From Cynocephalus volans (taxonomy: Eukaryota; Chordata; Mammalia; Dermoptera; Cynocephalidae), in the NCBI RefSeq assembly GCF_027409185.1, contig NC_084461.1, forward strand, positions 156,856,001 to 156,920,000: a DNA stretch of 64,000 nt, given 5' to 3'. This document shows, piece by piece, positions 41,863 to 53,024 of this stretch. Made by a program: the position numbers and the translations under genes. Within the stretch, counting starts at the first letter, position 1; every line of letters begins with the position of its first letter. The notes beneath the pieces are model-generated. The model saw nothing but the letters and a program-made list of their open reading frames with translations, was not told where the DNA came from and ran no database searches.

Positions 41863-42904
41863 GTAGGCACTGGCCAGAGGCTGGGGCCACTGAGGCAGCT
41901 CAGAGGCAGCCCTGCCCTCCGGAGCCCAGTCTCTTGGTGGAGGCAGACAGGTAACAATTGCAGGCGGTGCAATATGTATGTGGTGGTAAGCACATGATCA
42001 ATGCTAGGTGGGGTTTTGGGCTGGTTAGAGACAAATTTTTGTCCCTAAAGTAGAATTTGGAGCAGTCCTTTGCACCAAGGGGCTGTTACAGATCCAGCCT
42101 CTCCAGATATGCAGAAAACACAGGGAAGCTTGTAAGGCTGCCCCCTGCCCATCCCTCTAGGTGGGTCCCTGGGCCATGAGAACCAAGGTCACCTTTCCAC
42201 CCTCTGTCAGGCTGGGGTGCACACTGGTGGTCACAGAGAGGCATTGTCTGGCAGTCTGAGAGTCCCCCGGGAGCTCTGGACCTGCTTAGTCTAACCACAG
42301 GAGAGTCAGCAAGCAGCTGCCCCATCAGCTTGGTGGGAGGACTTCCTGTGACATCAGGCTATCCCAGAAAGAGAGCTAGAGGGGGGACCAGAAGGGATCA
42401 AGAGAGCCCAGGCTGGTAAGCTCCTGAATCTCCTAGTGAGGTGGGCAGAGGGGCAGGTCCCGGGTTCCCTCCAGGAAGATTGCCAGGGAGGCTAAGGCAG
42501 CCCGTGCCCTGGAGGCAAGCGCTCCCAGTGACCACCAGAGGGCGCCAAAGGGCAGCCCACACAGCACAGCAGGCTCAGCATCTCCAGGTAGGAAGGTGCT
42601 GTGAGTGTAGGGGGTCATTGAGGGCTGAGCCAAGCAAGGCCATGCCACTGTGTCAGAGACCTGGGAGCCCACCCTGTTGCTGCCAAGTCCAGGCCTTACC
42701 ACCCTCAGCCCTCTTTTCTCCAGGGATTGAAGTAAATGACGCTGCTTGCCCAACAGATGCCTCTCCCAGTGCACAAGGAGACCTGAGTCCATCTCCTGGG
42801 CCCAGAAGGTGGTGATGTCCTCCAGAAAGAGCTGGAGAAAATGAGGGGGGACAGTTACTTTCTCTGGTAGCCTGAAGCAACATGCTCCACCATGTATACC
42901 TCTA

Positions 42905-43020
42905 CTCACTCAGCTAGATTTACTGAGCACCTACTAAGTGCCAGGCACTGTTGTAGGCACCTGGGATACATAAGGAAGCAAAACAAAGACCTCACACCCT
43001 GTGGAGCTCATGGTCCAGAC
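42905..43020 (-). mobile_element. L2/MIR-like antisense fragment
   Basis: GATTTACTGAGCACCTACTA with AGTGCCAGGCACTGTTG is the antisense L2 3' end. It abuts the hAT element at 43022. Confidence 0.6.
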
Positions 43021-43021
43021 T

Positions 43022-43340
43022 AGGGGTTGGCAGATTGTGTCTGCAAAGTGCCAAATAGTGGATATTTTAGGCTTTAGGGCCACACAACCATTCAACTTTG
43101 CCTTTATGACAGAAAGCAGCTCTACACAAAATGTAAACAAATAGGCATAACAATGTTTCAATAATATTTATGGATGCTGAAATTTGAATTTTATACAATT
43201 TTCATATGCCATAAAATATCCTTTTGATTTTCAACCATTAAAAGATAGAAAATCATTTTTAGCTCTCAAGCTATACAAAACCAGGCAGTGGATTGGATTT
43301 ACCTCATGGGCTGGAGTTTGCCGGCCCCTGGTCTAGGAAA
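43022..43340. mobile_element. Nonautonomous hAT-Charlie (MER1-group) element
   Basis: Terminal inverted repeats AGGGGTTGGCAGATTGTGTC at the left and GGAGTTTGCCGGCCCCTGGT at the right, with AATAGTGGATATTTTAGGCT inside. This is the MER1/MER33-like pattern. Confidence 0.7.
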
Positions 43341-43499
43341 GAGGAAGACAAAGCATAGTGAGCATCGTAATGAGAAACTGGCCTGTTGGAGGCAGATAGG
43401 CGCTATGGAAAAATGAGAGCAATAAGGGGTGCTGGGAGGGCCAGTGTGGGGCAGGCCTCCGTGTTGAATGGGGTGCTCAGAGTGGGCCTAGCTGAGAAA

Positions 43500-43960
43500 G
43501 CAAGATGGAGCACAGACCTTTTGTTGTAATTTTAAGATATTTTTGATAGCTAAGGTAAAATAGGCCTCCATTCTACTTAAGAAAATGGATCAAACTAAGG
43601 TCCCTTTGCCACCCCATTCTGTGCCCCCTCCTCCCCAGTGTCATTACAGCTAGGAGCATATATTCTTCCAGAATTTTTACATTTTTAAAATGTTGCATTC
43701 ATATTATGTACCCATAGAAAATGTTTAGTATTTTTTCCTGTGTATAATAAATGGCAGGACACTGTCCCCAGCTTGCCGCAGCTTGCATTTCTGCCCCCGC
43801 CATTTGTTCTAAAGACCTTGCCAGGTCTGTGCATCTCAAACTGGTTCATGTCATATGGCTGAATGGTATTTCACAGCAGGGATAAGCCATGTTTTGCCTC
43901 TGCACCTAATGGATGGTGGGTAGTCAGGCCGTTCCCACTTTGGGGCTCTTTCCGTGGCAA
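43500..43960 (-). mobile_element. Old L1/HAL1-like antisense fragment
   Basis: TTTTAAAATGTTGCATTCAT, ATGTCATATGGCTGAATGGT and CACCTAATGGATGGTGGGTA. Low identity; family tentative. Confidence 0.4.
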
Positions 43961-44694
43961 GCCTCCAGTTAGAGGCACAGCCAAGCCTTCTCTCCCGGGG
44001 CTCCAGCTGGAAAGGCCACTGCTTCACTGCATAAGAGGACAGGGGATGGTGGCCCCAATCAGGGCTGACAGTGGAGGGCTGGTGGCCTCGTTTCTGCTCT
44101 TCAGCCTGGACGTTGGCTTGATGGGCAGCATCAGATGTGGGGACCTGGAATCAGCCCATCAGAGGTGTGAAAGCCATGCAATTTTCCCCTTGGCACTGCA
44201 AAAGCTGTTGCCACGGTAATGTCTTTCTGGTCCCCTGAGCATCTATGAAAAGAGATAGGGATGTCAGCCCCCTGCATACAGAAGGGACTCTGCTGTAGCC
44301 TAAGCTTCCAGTCCTTGACTGGATGCTACCTTAGGTACCCGGAGCCTGGACCCTCCTGTACACCTGGGTCCTGCTTCCAGGGATTACTCTCTGGAATAAT
44401 TAGCTCTCTAGGTCTGCTTCTTACCCAAGAGGCCTGGTTTCCCTAAGGCCAAACCCTTCCCAGACTCCTCCAGCATGACTCACCCCCATCTGTGGGAATC
44501 TCCCTAGAATAATGCCTGGGGAGGGGGCGGTCCCCTGCAGAGGGGCCACACAGAATTCCAGCTGGCTTGCCCATCAGACAGCATCTGCCAAGTACCTCTG
44601 TGCCAGGTCGTGTGGGCAGCAGCAGTTCAGCAGTGACGCCAGCATAGTCCTGTCCACAGTCTGGTGGGAGACACAGACAGGCACATCACTCATA

Positions 44695-45600
44695 TTTAAA
44701 AGTGATTTATTTGTTCAAATAGGTGGTACAGGCAGTGGTTAAAAACTGCAAACTGCGTGGAAAGATAAGTGCACATCCCTCTCTCGCCCCTGTCTCCCAG
44801 TCTTCCCCTCTCTCCCTGGGGTAACCACAGTCCTGTCTGTGCCCTCCCACCCCACAGATGGCCTATGCGTTAGAAAGCAGATCCCTTTAAGAAACAAAGC
44901 AAGGCAGAACCAAATCCGCAGACCTGCAAGGCAGCCTCTATCTATACACACTCTTCTGCCTGCGTTTTTCACTGCAGCATTTCTGGGAGATAATTACATA
45001 TCACTATGTATAGATCAACCTCATTCTTTTCAACACAGCAAACTGATAATAGTAGCAAGAACTTAGATGTACTATGCACAGGACTCTCCTCGAAGCTCTT
45101 TATTTGTATTAACTGATGTGCTCCTTGTAACAACTCAAGGAGAAGGGCATGCTGCTTGTCCTGCTCCACAGGCGAGGAAGCCAGGGAACACCCCACTGTG
45201 TGGATGTGGCATGATAGACTTATTTGGCGCCTCCGGATGGACATGTAGGATGTTTTCAGGCAGTGAACACCCTTGTGCTTGTATCTCCGGGCCCTTGTAT
45301 CTCCATAGGATAAATGCTTGGAAATGAATTGCTGGGTTAAAGGGCATGTGCATTTTTAATTTGCATAGCTATTGCCAAATTGCCCTGCAAGGAGCTCACA
45401 CCACTTTACAGTCCCGCGAATCACATAACGCGGCACCTTCCCCTCCCGCTAGCAGCAGCCAGAGCCGGCACTGCCTTTATCCACCCTTTCCATCTTTGCC
45501 AGTCTGAAAGCAGAAAACGATCTCTCCTCACGGGTTTCCTTTGCATGGCTCTTATTATGCGAGAGGTCAAGCATCTTTTCATACAGATGGGTAGAATCTA
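44695..45600 (-). mobile_element. Old L1/HAL1-like antisense segment with a MIR inside
   Basis: ATTGCTGGGTTAAAGGGCAT, TAGCTATTGCCAAATTGCCC and TGCATGGCTCTTATTATGCG are antisense L1M landmarks. A MIR-like block (45060-45195) is inserted between them. Confidence 0.5.
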
Positions 45601-46539
45601 GTATGGTCAGAATTACACAGAGCCAGGTCCAAGGGGCTCGGGGAGCCCAGAGGCTGGAGTGGTTTTTCTGTCTGGGGTGAGGGAGTCAGTGGTCTAGGAG
45701 TTTTGCAGGTCCTTAGTATGTGTGGGGGGGGTGGTGCGGGGAGGGCATTATTGGCAGAAAGTCCTGCCTGGACTGGCCAGGGCCAAGAATGCCCCTCTTC
45801 TCAACAGTATCACACGTTCCCTTGAGTCCCTAATGCCCCAGCCAGGCTGTTTCCTCTGTTCTCTTGCACAGCATGAACTAAATCATGGTTCTTGTGGGGA
45901 GGGGAGTCCCTGCATCTTCCAGGGTCCCCAGAGGAGGCCTGCCCCCCAAGCCTTCTGTAAGGTAGCCCCCTGGCCCCTCTCTGCCGCTTTGGCCTCCCTT
46001 TCTCCTCCCACCCTTCCTCGACACCAGCCGGGCGTACATCCTCATTAGCACGGTTCAGTGGCCAGCAGTGGTAATTGATCTCCCTCCAGCCCAGTGTGGA
46101 CGGCAGCTAATGGGGATGAATGGGGCAGGAGGTGCCGCTGAGGGACGATCACCTGGAGGCCCGCACAGGGCGGAGAGGTGGGCAGGAGATGGGATGTGCT
46201 GAGCAGGCCTGAGATTCTGCAGCTGCCTCTGCCCGCCCTGCCCCAGGCTGCCATCCTGCCCTAACCTGGGCCCTGGGGCAGGACGAGCAAACAGGTGGGC
46301 TGAGTGGCTCTGGAATTCAACCACCCTCTGGGATGGGAGCAGGCCCTGGGGGCAGGGGCCAGTCCAGGAGGTGGGACTGGAGTTCCAGGATGGCATCCAG
46401 GGAGGCTGTGAGCATTGGGGCCTCAAGTTTAGGCAGGCAGTGTCCCCAATTAGTCATGTTGGGGAGAAAAAGGGAGACACTCCAAAGGTGGGGCAGTCAT
46501 GGGTTAGACCAGCAACAAGGAGCTTAGACAGGATTCCAT

Positions 46540-47010
46540 CGCTCATTCAGTCAACAAATACTTACCAAGTGCTTCCCATGTGTCAGGCACTGTGCTAGGA
46601 ACTGGGTAGGTACGAGGTGACCAAGACAGTCAAGATCTTCCTCCACGGGTTGGGGGAGATGGACAATAAGTAGGGAAGTAAACACATAAGGTGATAATAA
46701 ATGGTGATAAATGCTCAGAAGAAAATAAACAGGGGTGATGGAATGGTGCTACATTAAGAAGGGGACAGAGGAGGTCTCTCTAAGGAGGCAACACATGAGC
46801 TGAGACCTTAATAGTGAGAAGGAAAAGCATTCCAGGCAAAGGGAACAGCCAGTGCAAAGGTCCAGCGGTAGGAATGAGCTTGGAAAAAGAAGCCATTGTG
46901 GCTGGACTGTGGCCCGTGAGGAAGAGATGAGCTGAGAAACTGGCAGCAATAAAGTAAAGAGAGTCAAGGCCAGAAGCCCAGTGGCCAGGTCTGAGGGGTC
47001 ATGGGGCACA
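46540..47010 (-). mobile_element. L2-like antisense fragment
   Basis: TTCAGTCAACAAATACTTAC, CATGTGTCAGGCACTGTGCT, TGAGCTGAGACCTTAATAGT and GTGCAAAGGTCCAGCGGTAG keep antisense L2 order. Confidence 0.65.
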
Positions 47011-47874
47011 GGGCTCCTTTCCTGAGGTGGTGTTATCCATATGCAAAGGCAGAGAGTAAGGTCCTGCCTGGGTCAGATGGGCCTGAGGATCCCCGGGGAA
47101 GCCAGGCTTGGGAAGATGACTGTCACTGCCTGGTTTCTGTGCCTGCAAACGGGGGACGGGAGGCTCCTAGGGGTGTCTGAGCCAACCTCAACCAGACTTA
47201 GAGGGGACAGAGAGGCCTTCTTAGACACTCCAGGAAAAGTCAGTCCGTGCTGCATGCACAGCACAATGACCTGCATTGTCTAATTTCTGGCTGACTTGAC
47301 CACCGGACTCTGGGAATGTTCCCAGCAACTAAGAAATCTATGAATGAGCGTTCAAGTTATGAGACAAAGTAGGATAGAGTCAGCCCGGCAGGCAAGCAGG
47401 AGCACTCTAGAATTCTTTCAGGGTTTCAGACAGATAACCCACGTGTGTTTTTTATGGGCAATTTAAGCAATTTTCAAGGGTAATCTCGACCATTCTCTTG
47501 ATTTTTGCCATATGTACTGCATTCACTGTTGAATACCCATGTTGGAAATTGCAGTTACAGTTCCTATGGGGCTGAGGCATGCCTGGACCACAGAGGGCAG
47601 GTGTTTGCAAACCAAGCAAGGGTCACACACAAAAGGACCACTCCAGACTAGTCCCCCCCTCCAAAGGCATGTTCATACCCTCATATCCTTGCTTAGATTG
47701 TTCCCACAACGCACAATGCCACCCCCTATTGATGCCTGCTCAGTGTCTTCACATCCTTGAAAGACCTACTCCAACGTTCTTTCCTTCCCTGGCTGTCTCT
47801 GATCCTCCTCACCCCTCCTCTGGGCTTCGCATACCCTCTTCTACAAAAGAGCATAGTGTAGCATTTGGATTACA

Positions 47875-48150
47875 GATCCCAGTAAAATACGGTCTAGAAA
47901 AAGCATTTGATAAATTTCAACATCAAGTTATGATTTTAAAAATCACAGTTTCTTAGAAGCTAGAAATAAAAGGGAATCTCTTTAACCTGATAAAGGGCAT
48001 CTACCAGACATATAGAACAAACTTTATACTTAATGTTGAAACATTATGGTATCAGAACTAGAACAAGGATGCTGACTCTCAGTGCTACAATTTAGCATTG
48101 TATTGGACTCCTGGCCAATGCAGTAACAAAGGAAAAGAAATAAGTATAAA
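47875..48150 (+). mobile_element. Old L1 ORF2 fragment
   Basis: AAAGCATTTGATAAATTTCA, ATCTACCAGACATATAGAAC and TATTGGACTCCTGGCCAATG then CAGTAACAAAGGAAAAG follow L1 ORF2 order in sense. Many stops. Confidence 0.6.
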
Positions 48151-49382
48151 GATTAGAAGGGAAGAGATAAAAATAGGGACCATCTCTTTTCTCTTGTTTC
48201 CAAATTAAGTAGGTTCTTAAAGGGGGGTGGGGGCAGAACTGATCCTCTAATAACAAGAGTCCGAAAAAATGCACTGGTGCTCAAGAAGTTCCACTGATCA
48301 TGGACCTGCCAAAACAATAGAAGTTTATTTCCCCAAGACTAGAACAAAATGAGAGAGTTCTTAGGATGCCAGGAAAATACTAAATTTTCAAATAATTGGT
48401 GTTGATCCAAAAACAGGGGCAAGATGTTTCAGCCAGTGGAATCTCTATGGCAAGAGGAATAGTTGGCTCCTGGATTCTGGATTGGGAGCAGGAAGCTGGG
48501 GGGACAGAGCCAGGTAGTATCTTCTAGCCAGTGGGAGTTGCAAGGATAAGAGGCTTGGGCCCCAGGAGATCTTTTTGCTCTTTCTCCTGGAATACTTAGA
48601 GTCATAATATTCTGCAGTTTTCCATGGGGTTCCAGAACATTGAGTTTAATTCCCACTTCCCATCCATTCCCTGCGAAGTTCTTGATATGTCTATGACACC
48701 CTCAGGAAAAGTAGCCCTGGCTCGAGGCAAACTGGGTGTCAGGCATCTACTGTTTCTGCCCGGTCCCCATCTCTTCCCCCATCTTCTGGTAATGGCACCT
48801 GGATTTTCCTTAGGGAGAATCCTCCCCTACCTTTGGTTCATGTTCTTCAAAGGGAGTGGGCACAGGACCCAGGCCTGATTTCAGCATGTCTCGTCCCCTT
48901 GGCCATGGAGAGGTGGGCAAAGGATGTCTGCTCCTGGGTCTTTGCTGGGTCAGAGACAGCCCCTCTCCTTGGAGTTCTGGAGCTGCTGATGACCACTTTC
49001 CTACCCATACTTCCAGAGTGAGGCTGACACAGAGAAAAACAGAGTCAGGAGAGGGTAGCCAGCCTTGGCTTGGTGATGGCACTTGAACCCCTAGGTGTAG
49101 CCATGTCTGATGGCAAAACTTTTGTGTGTGTGTGTGGTCTAAAGTGGTCTGAGTTGGGTTTCTGTCATTTGCAACCAACAGTCCTGATTGACATGGCAGA
49201 AAAGAGAAGAGAAGTTGAAGGCCTGGGTCAGACATGTCCTCTCAGGGGGGGACAGGACACAAACAGCTTCCAAATGGAGCCCAAGTTGGTAATCCCTGCC
49301 TCTTCCTCCGTCCTGTATTTACCCTTCCAAGGTGGCTGGCCTGAGATCCCAAGAGGAATGGAGGAATGATCAGGCATCATGC

Positions 49383-49448
49383 TAAGTAGTTTTTGTAAAG
49401 TCAATGTAATTGAAGTATAATTTACAAACAACAAAATGTACCCATTTT
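49383..49448 (-). mobile_element. Old L1 (antisense) host, segment 1
   Basis: AAGTCAATGTAATTGAAGTA then TAATTTACAAACAACAAAATG is the antisense old-L1 motif that continues at about 51270. Confidence 0.5.
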
Positions 49449-49651
49449 CTTAATTTAAAAAAATTTTTATTGTAACATAGTTGATTGCACATTATCTGTG
49501 TGCAATATGTGATGCTCAAATCAGGATAATTATTATTTATTATTTTTTTAAAGAAAATGTAATTTTATTAATATTATCTTTTACATTCTAGGGTGTTGTT
49601 GCAGAGCAGTTGGGAGGAAGGGGTAGAAGAGAAAGGGGAAGGAAATGGGAT

Positions 49652-49690
49652 GGAAGAAGGAAGAAGGAAGAAGGAAGAAGGAGGAGGGGC
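49652..49690. repeat. (GGAAGAA)n microsatellite
   Basis: Four to five copies of GGAAGAA followed by GGAGGAGGGG. It is a pyrimidine tract in the sense of the composite retroposon. Confidence 0.85.
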
Positions 49691-49707
49691 TGGATGAGGC
49701 CTGTGGC

Positions 49708-50205
49708 ACCCCCCTCATTCCCACAGGGGAGACTGGGGGGCTTCCAGCAGCTGCTTGGTCATTGCTGGGCTGGGTGCAGATGTCAGAGTGATGTGGCAAA
49801 AGCCCTCCCCCCCTCACCATCCCAGCTTGGGAACCTGGGGCCCTTCTTGCTGTGGCTTAGTGGTCATCACTGGGCTGGTTGCACATGCCAGGGGGTGTGG
49901 CTGAGGCCTGAGGCCCCCCACTGCCCCAGCTTGGGAGAGCCCAGGGTGCTTTCTGCGGTAGCTCGGTGGTCACCACTGGACTGGCCTCGCATGTTGGGGG
50001 GGGCCCCTCATCACCCTGGCTCAGGGGAGCCCAGGGCACATCCTACGGTGGCTCGATGGTCGCCTCTGGGCTGGGTGCCCGTGTTGAGGGGGTGTGGCTG
50101 AGGCCCTCATCCCTCACGCTCGAGATTGGTTGCAGGTGTTGGGGGGCATTGCTGAGGCCCCCGGCCCTCTCCTCTTTCTGGCTTGGTAGCCCAGGGCACG
50201 TACAG
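49708..50205 (-). repeat. GC-rich tandem repeat (VNTR-like), 4-5 units of about 87-108 bp
   Basis: On the plus strand each unit repeats the order CCCTCA.., CAGCTTGGG or CTGGCTCAGGG, GGTGGCTCGATGGTCGCC-type, CTGGGCTGGGTGC, then GGGGGTGTGGCTGAGGCC. Unit starts lie near 49708, 49801, 49909, 50000 and 50105. Units are diverged and the last is partial. Confidence 0.75.
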
Positions 50206-51184
50206 TCCTTCTAGGTGTTATAGGTGTTCTTTGGTGAAATGAGACCTTTACTAGCTAATATCAAACTTTGTCTCTGGTTGTGGGTACTTTGTTTTTTCTT
50301 TCATTTCTGTGTTGTATTATTTGCTGTTCCCACCACTTAAACTCTGTGCTGGAACTACTTTGTTACCCTTTTCTTACTTCTAAAATGGGGGAACTTCCTG
50401 TGGGGGCCAGTACTTGAGCTGTGTGGTTGAGTTAAATTGCTGCTTTGCTGTTGATTCCCTGGGGAAGGCTTTTTGTGCAGCTCAGGTTTTAATGGTTGAC
50501 TTTATAGGTACTTCCGGCTCTTGAGAGATCCAGTGCACCTGGGTTGTGTAGAAACTTTGGTCTGGGCCTGAGTCTTTTCATCAAACTGCACCCCATGCAA
50601 TTCTATATTCCTGACCAGTCTCCTATGAGTGTTCCTTCACTGACTGGGGGCAGATCAGCTGTCCTTGCCGTGCCCCAGTGTTTTCCCGGTGGGCCTGTCT
50701 CCCCCACCACCCATGCTGCAAACACTTCCCATGGGACGGGCCATGCACCTGTCCCTTGCAATAACTCCTCAGCCTATGAATGGCTCCTTTTATTCAGTTG
50801 TTGTGGCTCCTTGCTCCTATGTGGGTCCATGGGAACACTATTAGTGGTCTTGCTGGCCTGGGGGCCACCAAGGCCCTCTTATCCCCTGCTGCCTCCAAGC
50901 AACTTCATCCAAAGGGCACAGCTGCAGCTCTTACCAGCTGCTGCTCTGTGCACTCAGCAGCTCCAGTCTGGATGTGGCTGGGGCTCGAAATAGTCAGAGC
51001 AGTTTTTTCTTTCTCTCATTGTGGCTTCTCCCACCTTCATGAACTCTGTAGGTCTCTCCTCCTCTTCCCCTGAGCTCTAGTGGCCCCAGCTTGGCTGTCA
51101 TTGCTTTTTTATAGTTGTAAATTGGTTGATTTGTGGGAGAGAGTGATGCTGGGGACCATCTATTCCACCATCTTGACTGGAATC
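50206..51184 (-). mobile_element. L1-5'UTR-like head of the composite element
   Basis: In minus sense it opens with the AAGATGGTGGAATAG landmark and CTCTCTCCCACAAATCAACC, both common at L1 5' ends. It contains no long open frame on the sense strand. Confidence 0.6.
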
Positions 51185-51269
51185 CTCAAATCAGGATAAT
51201 TATTATATTCAATATTGTACAACGTAATCATTCCTTATGTCCCTTTACTAATTCCTCTCTTACCTCCAA

Positions 51270-51468
51270 AATGTACCCATTTAAAATACATATTTCAATG
51301 AGTTTTACAAATTCATTTCCCTGCATGTCACCACCACAAATCAATATAGAGAAAATTTCCATCACCCAGAAGGTGTCCTGTGATCCTTCCATGTCAATCT
51401 CTGCCCCACAACCCCTCAGACAACCATTGAGCTACTTCCTTAGACTTTTTTCTTTAGAGTTTCATATA
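51270..51468 (-). mobile_element. Old L1 (antisense) host, segment 2
   Basis: ATTTCAATGAGTTTTACAAA and CAACCATTGAGCTACTTCCT to TAGAGTTTCATATA are the 'fixed-order' antisense L1 landmarks, interrupted by the Tigger copy at 51469. Confidence 0.6.
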
Positions 51469-52103
51469 CGGTCAATCCTCAGTATTGATGAATTCCCTAT
51501 CTGCAAATTCGCCTACTCGCAAAAATGTACTTGTAACCCCCAAATCAATACTCAATGGTGCTTTTGTTGTCACTCATGGACATTTGCAGAGCGCTGAGAA
51601 ATTTAATTCGCCCAATGCACACATTTCCAGTTGAGGTTGAACAGAACGACACTATGCCTTCTTGTTTCAGCTCTCAAACTAAACAAGTGTCTTTTTTTTT
51701 CAGTCTATTTAGTGCCACCTCTTTGTCCTTTTTGTTAGTGATTTCACTGTTTAAAATGGCCCTGGAGCCTAGGTCTGAAGTGCGGGCTGGTGTTCCTCAA
51801 CACAAGAAGGCTGTGATGTGCCTCACAGAGAAAATACGTACATAAGATAAACTTCACTCAGGCTTGAGTTATAGTGTTGTTGGCCATGAGTTCAATGCTA
51901 ATAAAAAATATGTATTAAATAAGCTTTATTTAAACAGAAACACACATGCCACAAAGTTTTATATTGATCAGTTGATGAAAATGTTGTGACCAAAGGCTTG
52001 CAGGAACCTGTACGTATTTCCCTAGGAGCAATGGTTCAGAACTGGTGAATTCAGAGTTCCTGGGGACTTCATAAAATACTACTGTGAATAATGAGAGTCA
52101 GCG
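51469..52103 (+). mobile_element. Internally deleted Tigger (TcMar) DNA transposon
   Basis: Left end CGGTCAATCCTCAGTATTGA and a decayed right end GTGAATAATGAGAGTCAGCG. The interior keeps a fragment of the pogo-like transposase start (MALEPRSEVRAGVPQHKKAV, then MCLTEKIRT). It is flanked by TA (51467-51468 and 52104-52105), and removing it restores an old L1 run. Defective. Confidence 0.85.
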
Positions 52104-52395
52104 TAGATGGAATCATACAGATGTAGCCCGTGAGTCTGGCTTCTATCGCTTAGCATAATGCTTTTGCAATTCATGCATGTTGGGGAGTCTCAGCAGGGTC
52201 CTCCTTGTACTGCTGAGTAGTGCTCCGTTGTGTGGCTGCACTGCGGCGTCCTTATTCTCTCACCAGCTGATGCAGCATTGGGGTTGTTTCCAGTTTTGGG
52301 TGATTATGAGTAAAGCTGCTATGAACCTCCGTGTACAAATCTCTGTGTGGACATACATTTTCATTTCCATTCTAAGTGTCTTCGCATGAGTAAAT
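52104..52395 (-). mobile_element. Old L1 (antisense) host, segment 3
   Basis: GATGGAATCATACAGATGTA, CGCTTAGCATAATGCTTTTG, CATTGGGGTTGTTTCCAGTT and ATGAGTAAAGCTGCTATGAA continue directly from 51468. Confidence 0.65.
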
Positions 52396-52399
52396 GAAT

Positions 52400-52500
52400 T
52401 TGGTATTTGTTTAATCCTCACAAGAGCCCTGGGAAGTAGCCTCATTTTATACATAAGGAGACAAAGCTCAGAGCTGTAGTGGCAGGCTGAATGTCACATG
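52400..52500 (-). repeat. MIR fragment
   Basis: TTAATCCTCACAAGAGCCCT and TTTATACATAAGGAGACAAA are antisense MIR phrases. Confidence 0.6.
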
Positions 52501-53024
52501 GCTCACAGCAGCTGTCACCAGTGTGCACTGCCTCTTCCCTGGTTGGGGCCTGAGGGTCCCTATTCAGTCAGCCCTGTGGTGGGGCAGGAAGGACATTGGC
52601 TCTGTCACTGTCTCTCCATGGGCCTCAAGTTTCCCAGCTGCAAAATGTGCAGTTTCAGTCCCCTCCAAGGACCCCTCAACTCTCCAAGCCTAGAGAGGTT
52701 AGAACCCTGTGGTTCTAACTTTGCTGTAAGCACGAGCAATGGGGGCAGGCTGCAACTGCAGCCCCAAAGCACCCTTTGCAGACCAAGCCAGGCTAGAACT
52801 GGGAACGGCAGAGTCTGGTGGTCTGGTTTATTGGCTTCTGGGGCTTCAGCTGGTCCGAATCTATTGATTCTGCTGGGGGTAACAGTACCTGTTTCTGATT
52901 TGGGGACTGAAACTCCACCATTATGTGCAGACTTGTGGGGCGGCCCAGCAAGGCCTTCCACTGTCCAAAGGAGGATCACATGCCTAGGGCTTGGCTAGCA
53001 TCTCTGTTGTAGTGCACTGAGTCC

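Larger units (their letters stand above)
49537..51184 (-). mobile_element. Composite non-autonomous retroposon: L1-5'UTR-like head, VNTR body, pyrimidine tract, short A tail
   Basis: A perfect 22-bp direct repeat (49515-49536 and 51185-51206) brackets this 1648-bp insert. In minus-strand sense it starts at 51184 with AGTCAAGATGGTGGAATAGA, the usual L1 5' landmark, then about 980 bases without an L1 coding frame. Next are 4-5 GC-rich tandem units, a (TTCTTCC)n tract, and an AATAAAATT signal followed by an A-rich end at 49537-49556. No ORF1 or ORF2 remains. It could be a new composite family, or a severely deleted L1. Confidence 0.75.
49449..51268 (+). mobile_element. L1 3' UTR fragment hosting the composite retroposon
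   Basis: TTTTTATTGTAACATAGTTG then ATTGCACATTATCTGTGTGC, and after the composite TTCAATATTGTACAACGTAA, form one L1M-type 3' UTR piece. The 15-base AAAATGTACCCATTT occurs on both sides (near 49434 and 51270), so it is itself an insertion. Confidence 0.6.

Noticed and set aside
49537-51184. Full-length L1 in antisense
   Set aside because: It has an L1-like 5' landmark but no ORF1 or ORF2, and its 3' end does not resemble the usual L1 3' UTR.
51555-51845. A transposase gene at the Tigger copy
   Set aside because: Only a short N-terminal fragment remains; the element is internally deleted and has stops.
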